From contig CADBUK010000137.1 of the NCBI GenBank assembly GCA_902797915.1, positions 1-9,872 of the forward strand: a stretch of DNA of 9,872 bases, written 5' to 3'. Below are positions 7,329 to 9,872 of this stretch, piece after piece (position 1 is the stretch's first letter; each line of letters begins with the position of its first letter). The translations under genes and the position numbers were made by a program. The stretch is from Oscillospiraceae bacterium. GTDB lineage: Bacteria > Bacillota > Clostridia > Oscillospirales > Acutalibacteraceae. The notes beneath the pieces were generated by a model. It was not told where the DNA came from. It was given only the letters and a program-made list of their open reading frames with translations, and ran no database searches.

Positions 7329-8362
7329 GTGAAAACGAAAAAAAGCCTGCGGAAAACGCAAAGGAAATAGAAAGTCTGCTCGCGGATTTCAACAGGCAGA
7401 AGCAAAAGCAAACGGACGATTTCGGCGAAATTGAAGCTCCCGCCGCAACGGAAAACAAGGCTGAGGAGAAGAAATCGTCTTCAAAAAGCAATGCGCCGAA
7501 AATAAGGGCGGAAAAGCTGAAAAATAAAAAGCGCATTTTGATTATCGCCGCTGCCGCAATCGGCGTAATTGCAGTTATTGCGGGCATTATCGGCGGCGTT
7601 TCTTGCTCAAAAAGCGCCTATCTGAAGCCGTATCAGAAGCAGTATCCCGACGTGAATTTTCCCGAGGGTATCAGGGAGGAATACTGCGAGCAGTACGCAA
7701 AGCAGACGAGCACACTCGGCTATATAAAAATTCCCGACTGCAATTACGAAAGCTATGTTTTCAGCAACAGTAAAACCTATCCCGTTCTTGACAGCAAATG
7801 CAGCAGCAGGGAGCTTGGGTTTAACACGGTTGTTTATCTCAACAATCCTGGCGTTGAGCTTGAAGCGGCGTATTCAACCGCAGAGGCGTATCTTAAATCC
7901 ACGCAAAGCATAGAGTTTTCAACGCTTTTTAAGGACTACACGTTTAACGTTGTAGGGGCGTTTTATACTAACTCGCTGCCGCAGGATGACGCGGGTTATG
8001 TATTTCCGTACAATCTGACGGTTTGTCCCGTCGGCGGGGATTTTGACAATTATACGGACAGGCTTTACCACCGTTTTCTGTACAACACGGATTACGGTAT
8101 TACGAGCGGCGACAAGCTGCTTACAATTGCGATGAAGTCTGATTTTATGCCTAATTTCCGCTTTGTAGTGGTCGGCGTGCTTGACGGCTCGGCGCAGGTT
8201 ACGGCTAAGCCTAACGAAAAGGTGCATTACCCGCAGATTTGGTATGACGAAAACAATCAGCAAAATCCTTACCGCTTTGCAGAGCAGTGGTATCCGACAA
8301 TTCAGTCGCCTCAAAGCGAAAAGACCTCTCAGCAGGGCCCCAAGGATTTCACTCAATTTTAG
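7325..8362 (+). CDS. Membrane-anchored sortase-B-like protein lacking catalytic Cys and His
   Basis: This 345-residue protein begins with a charged, low-complexity region (1-70, Lys/Glu/Ala rich) ending in KNKKR. One membrane helix follows (about 71-92), then an extracytoplasmic domain. That domain resembles class B sortases: LGYIKIPDCNYES at 131-143 matches the usual LGYIxIPxTxI(D/N) opening, NTVVYLNN at 167-174 matches NTVIYGHN, LFKDYTFNVVGAFYTN fits the following strand region, and LLTIAMKSD...RFVVVGVLD matches LTLSTC...RFVVHGRL. Aligned this way, the catalytic His is N173 and the catalytic Cys is K271, while the Arg (R279) is kept. It is therefore probably not a transpeptidase but a binding or scaffolding relative. 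C94 after the helix does not form a proper lipobox. The last 60 residues are Gln/Pro/Tyr rich. It shares ATGA with thiI and ends before a strong terminator. The family assignment is by eye and not certain. Confidence 0.75.
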   Translation: MSENEKKPAENAKEIESLLADFNRQKQKQTDDFGEIEAPAATENKAEEKKSSSKSNAPKIRAEKLKNKKRILIIAAAAIGVIAVIAGIIGGVSCSKSAYLKPYQKQYPDVNFPEGIREEYCEQYAKQTSTLGYIKIPDCNYESYVFSNSKTYPVLDSKCSSRELGFNTVVYLNNPGVELEAAYSTAEAYLKSTQSIEFSTLFKDYTFNVVGAFYTNSLPQDDAGYVFPYNLTVCPVGGDFDNYTDRLYHRFLYNTDYGITSGDKLLTIAMKSDFMPNFRFVVVGVLDGSAQVTAKPNEKVHYPQIWYDENNQQNPYRFAEQWYPTIQSPQSEKTSQQGPKDFTQF

Positions 8363-8372
8363 TATGTTTTAC

Positions 8373-8412
8373 AAAAAACTGCCTGACGGTTGGCTCCGTC
8401 GGGCAGTTTTTT
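8373..8412 (+). terminator. Rho-independent terminator of the four-gene operon
   Basis: A 17-bp stem (8373-8389 with 8396-8412, one G-U pair) closes a 6-base loop. The core CTGCCTGACGG / CCGTCGGGCAG is followed by a run of six T. The left arm begins with six A, so the structure could also stop transcription on the other strand. It starts about 10 bases after the stop of the sortase-like gene. Confidence 0.95.
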
Positions 8413-8482
8413 GTAGGGTGTGTACAAAGATATGTGATTTTTATACATTTTTGCCATATTGACGATTGGTACAGGAAATTTT

Positions 8483-8511
8483 TTGTAATATCAATAAAAT
8501 TTATATATACT
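8483..8511 (+). promoter_or_regulatory. Promoter of the CpsC/CpsD-type genes
   Basis: TTGTAA (8483-8488), a 17-base spacer and TATACT (8506-8511) form a plausible sigma-A promoter. The first ten bases, TTGTAATATC, are identical to those of the promoter at 3765. Transcription would start near 8518, leaving a leader of about 95 bases. Confidence 0.5.
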
Positions 8512-8612
8512 ATTGCGAAAATATTAATTTTCTGTTATTATTATTTATATTTAATATTTATACCAAAATTGTAAATAACTAAAATTTTTGAGAAAAGAGG
8601 GATTTGTTTCGG
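8512..8612 (+). other. AT-rich leader upstream of the co-polymerase gene
   Basis: This untranslated stretch is almost entirely A and T, in sharp contrast to the operon before it. It holds a 9-bp inverted repeat (AAATATTAA at 8519-8527, TTAATATTT at 8551-8559), which lies at the predicted 5' end of the transcript but is weak because it contains only A-T pairs. No riboswitch, attenuator or small gene was recognised. Confidence 0.4.
8597..8602 (+). promoter_or_regulatory. Shine-Dalgarno deciding the start at 8613
   Basis: GAGGGA lies 10 bases before the ATG at 8613 but only 1 base before the in-frame TTG at 8604, so the ATG is the better start. Confidence 0.65.
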
Positions 8613-9431
8613 ATGAGTGATAATAATACCACAAAGATTAAATCTTCCGACGCCAAGAAAAATGAAGTCAATGAAATTGATTTGGTTCCGCTTTTTATGG
8701 CATTGCTGAAAAAAGCGTGGCTGATTATATTTGCGGCTTTAATCGTCGGCGCAGGATTTTTTGCAGGCACAAAAACCCTGGTTACTCCGACCTACAGAGC
8801 AAGCTTCACAGCTTATGTTAATAACCGAAGCCAGTATTATAATGAGGACACTAACCGCCTCACAAGCTCAGACCTTTCTGCTGCTCAGGAGCTTGTTCGC
8901 GCGTATGCAAAGGTTTTAACCAGCAGAACCGTGCTTACAACAGCGGCTCAGTCAATTGGTTACGATTATGGTACGCTTTCAAGTAAAGTTTCAACAAGTA
9001 TTGAAAATGAAACCGGAATTATTACAGTCTATGTGGTTACTGCAAATCCTGATGAAGCGTACAAGTTTGCGCTTGCAATTGCGGAAAATGCACCGGACCA
9101 GATTGCTGAGATTATTGAAGGCAGCTCAATGAAGATAATTGACAATCCGAAAACCCCTTCCAACATTTACAAACCAAGCTATGTTAAAAATACTGCTGTA
9201 GGAATGTTTGCAGGCGCGGCGCTTGCGGCACTTTATATTATCATCAAATGTCTGGTTGACGACAAGGTTAAGTCAGAGGACGAGCTTGAAACTAAATTCT
9301 CAATCCCCGTTGTCGGCGTTATTCCTGATTTGAATTCGGGCTCAAGGCATTACGGCGGCTATTACAAGGGCTATTATTCTTACGGATATTACGGTGCAAA
9401 CAGAACAGGAGGTAACGGTGATGGCGAATAA
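8613..9431 (+). CDS. Polysaccharide co-polymerase / tyrosine-kinase activator (CpsC, TkmA, Wzz family)
   Basis: This 272-residue membrane protein has the Wzz/CpsC layout: a short cytoplasmic N terminus with EIDLVPLFMALLKKAW (21-36), a first membrane helix (about 34-52), an extracytoplasmic domain, a proline-containing segment (NPKTPSNIYKPS) before the second helix (about 203-222), and a cytoplasmic tail with the family's KSEDELE...IPVVGVIP. In Firmicutes such proteins control polysaccharide chain length or export and activate the cytoplasmic tyrosine kinase through this tail. Unusually, the tail ends with eight tyrosines in 14 residues (Y247 to Y260, a Gly/Tyr repeat) and then a Gly/Asn/Asp end; tyrosine clusters normally sit at the C terminus of the partner kinase. 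The ATG at 8613 is chosen over the TTG at 8604 by Shine-Dalgarno spacing. The kinase gene starts before this one ends (11-bp overlap). Confidence 0.9.
   Translation: MSDNNTTKIKSSDAKKNEVNEIDLVPLFMALLKKAWLIIFAALIVGAGFFAGTKTLVTPTYRASFTAYVNNRSQYYNEDTNRLTSSDLSAAQELVRAYAKVLTSRTVLTTAAQSIGYDYGTLSSKVSTSIENETGIITVYVVTANPDEAYKFALAIAENAPDQIAEIIEGSSMKIIDNPKTPSNIYKPSYVKNTAVGMFAGAALAALYIIIKCLVDDKVKSEDELETKFSIPVVGVIPDLNSGSRHYGGYYKGYYSYGYYGANRTGGNGDGE
9407..9413 (+). promoter_or_regulatory. Shine-Dalgarno of the tyrosine-kinase gene
   Basis: AGGAGGT, 7 bases before the ATG at 9421, lies inside the last codons of the co-polymerase gene. It is a near-perfect site that supports translational coupling. Confidence 0.85.
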
Positions 9432-9872
9432 GAATAAGGCAAATACAAAGGCAGACGCCAACAAAGTGCTTTTAACGGAAAATTCACCGTTTTCTGTTCA
9501 GGAGGCATATAAGACATTAAGAACCAACGTTTCGTTTTCCCTGCCGGGCGGCGGATGTAAATGCATCGGCGTAACCAGTGCCAACAGGGGCGACGGTAAA
9601 AGCTCAATTGCGGTTAATCTCGGCATTTCCTTTGCGCAGATTAACAAAAAGGTTGTTGTTGTGGATTGCGATTTGCGACTTCCCACGGTTGCGGCGAAAA
9701 TAGGTATTCCCTCAAAGCCGGGTCTTTCAAATTTCCTTGTAGGCACTGAAGGCGTGGATGATTTGGTTATCCGCAGGGTAGAGGATATGGGAATTGACGT
9801 TGTTCCGGCAGGTAATATTCCTCCTGACCCGACCAAGCTTTTGGAATCCTCTTATATGAGCAATCTTATGGA
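9421..9872 (+). CDS. Bacterial tyrosine kinase, CpsD/PtkA type (partial, 3' end beyond window)
   Basis: The frame from ATG 9421 is open to the window edge and gives the first 150 residues of a BY-kinase; the family usually has about 230. Visible parts are SVQEAYKTLRTN (25-36), matching the activation motif ExxRxxR with Lys at the first Arg (E28, K31, R34); Walker A SANRGDGKSS (53-62, K60); Walker A' VVVVDCDLR (78-86, D82, D84, R86); and PAGNIPPDPTKLLES near 129-143. The kinase autophosphorylates on tyrosine and works with the membrane activator encoded just upstream, usually in capsule or exopolysaccharide assembly. In Walker A the common Pro before the first Gly is Arg (R56); the ATP-binding Gly-Lys-Ser is intact. 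Walker B and any C-terminal tyrosine cluster lie beyond the window. Confidence 0.9.
   Translation, partial: MANKNKANTKADANKVLLTENSPFSVQEAYKTLRTNVSFSLPGGGCKCIGVTSANRGDGKSSIAVNLGISFAQINKKVVVVDCDLRLPTVAAKIGIPSKPGLSNFLVGTEGVDDLVIRRVEDMGIDVVPAGNIPPDPTKLLESSYMSNLM

Noticed and set aside
7604..7618. Lipoprotein signal around C94 of the sortase-like protein
   Set aside because: The residues before the Cys are Gly-Val-Ser, not a proper lipobox, and the 70-residue charged N terminus is too long for a signal peptide.
8604..8612. TTG start at 8604 for the co-polymerase gene
   Set aside because: The Shine-Dalgarno GAGGGA at 8597-8602 is far too close to it; the ATG at 8613 has workable spacing.

Overview
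The window looks like chromosomal DNA from an anaerobic Gram-positive bacterium, most likely a Clostridia member of the Oscillospiraceae/Ruminococcus kind. This rests on strong purine-rich Shine-Dalgarno sites, a TTG start, a ThiI without a rhodanese domain next to a NifS-type cysteine desulfurase, a sortase-B-like protein, and a Gram-positive CpsC/CpsD-type tyrosine-kinase pair. The genus is inference; there is no rRNA or other taxonomic marker here.

Layout. (1) Positions 11-3620, minus strand: two overlapping genes for full-length ABC exporter half-transporters, probably forming a heterodimer, transcribed leftward from a promoter near 3650-3677. (2) Positions 3621-3836: a divergent intergenic region with a good extended -10 promoter on each strand, and TGATAT-type inverted repeats around the rightward promoter. 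(3) Positions 3837-8362, plus strand: a tightly packed operon of four genes. These are a HAD phosphatase fused in one chain to a Nudix (ADP-ribose pyrophosphatase-like) hydrolase, a cysteine desulfurase, ThiI (tRNA 4-thiouridine synthase), and a membrane-anchored protein with a sortase-B-like fold that has lost its catalytic Cys and His. The first two genes overlap by 17 bp, the desulfurase and thiI are 11 bp apart, and thiI and the last gene overlap by 4 bp. A strong intrinsic terminator follows at 8373-8412. (4) From 8413 on: an AT-rich promoter and leader, then a polysaccharide co-polymerase/kinase activator (CpsC/TkmA/Wzz type) with a tyrosine-rich tail, overlapping by 11 bp the start of its bacterial tyrosine kinase (CpsD/PtkA type), which runs off the right edge.

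How the genes work together. The desulfurase and ThiI form a recognised pair: the first takes sulfur from cysteine as a persulfide and ThiI uses it to make s4U in tRNA (and, in some bacteria, thiamine thiazole). The CpsC/CpsD pair is the start of an exopolysaccharide or capsule locus, or a general tyrosine-phosphorylation module. The least ordinary items are the HAD-Nudix fusion, the catalytically dead sortase-like protein translationally coupled to thiI, and the tyrosine cluster on the activator. No tRNA, rRNA, CRISPR array, IS element or phage gene was seen. No wholly new multi-gene system is evident; the candidates for novelty are single proteins and one gene grouping.
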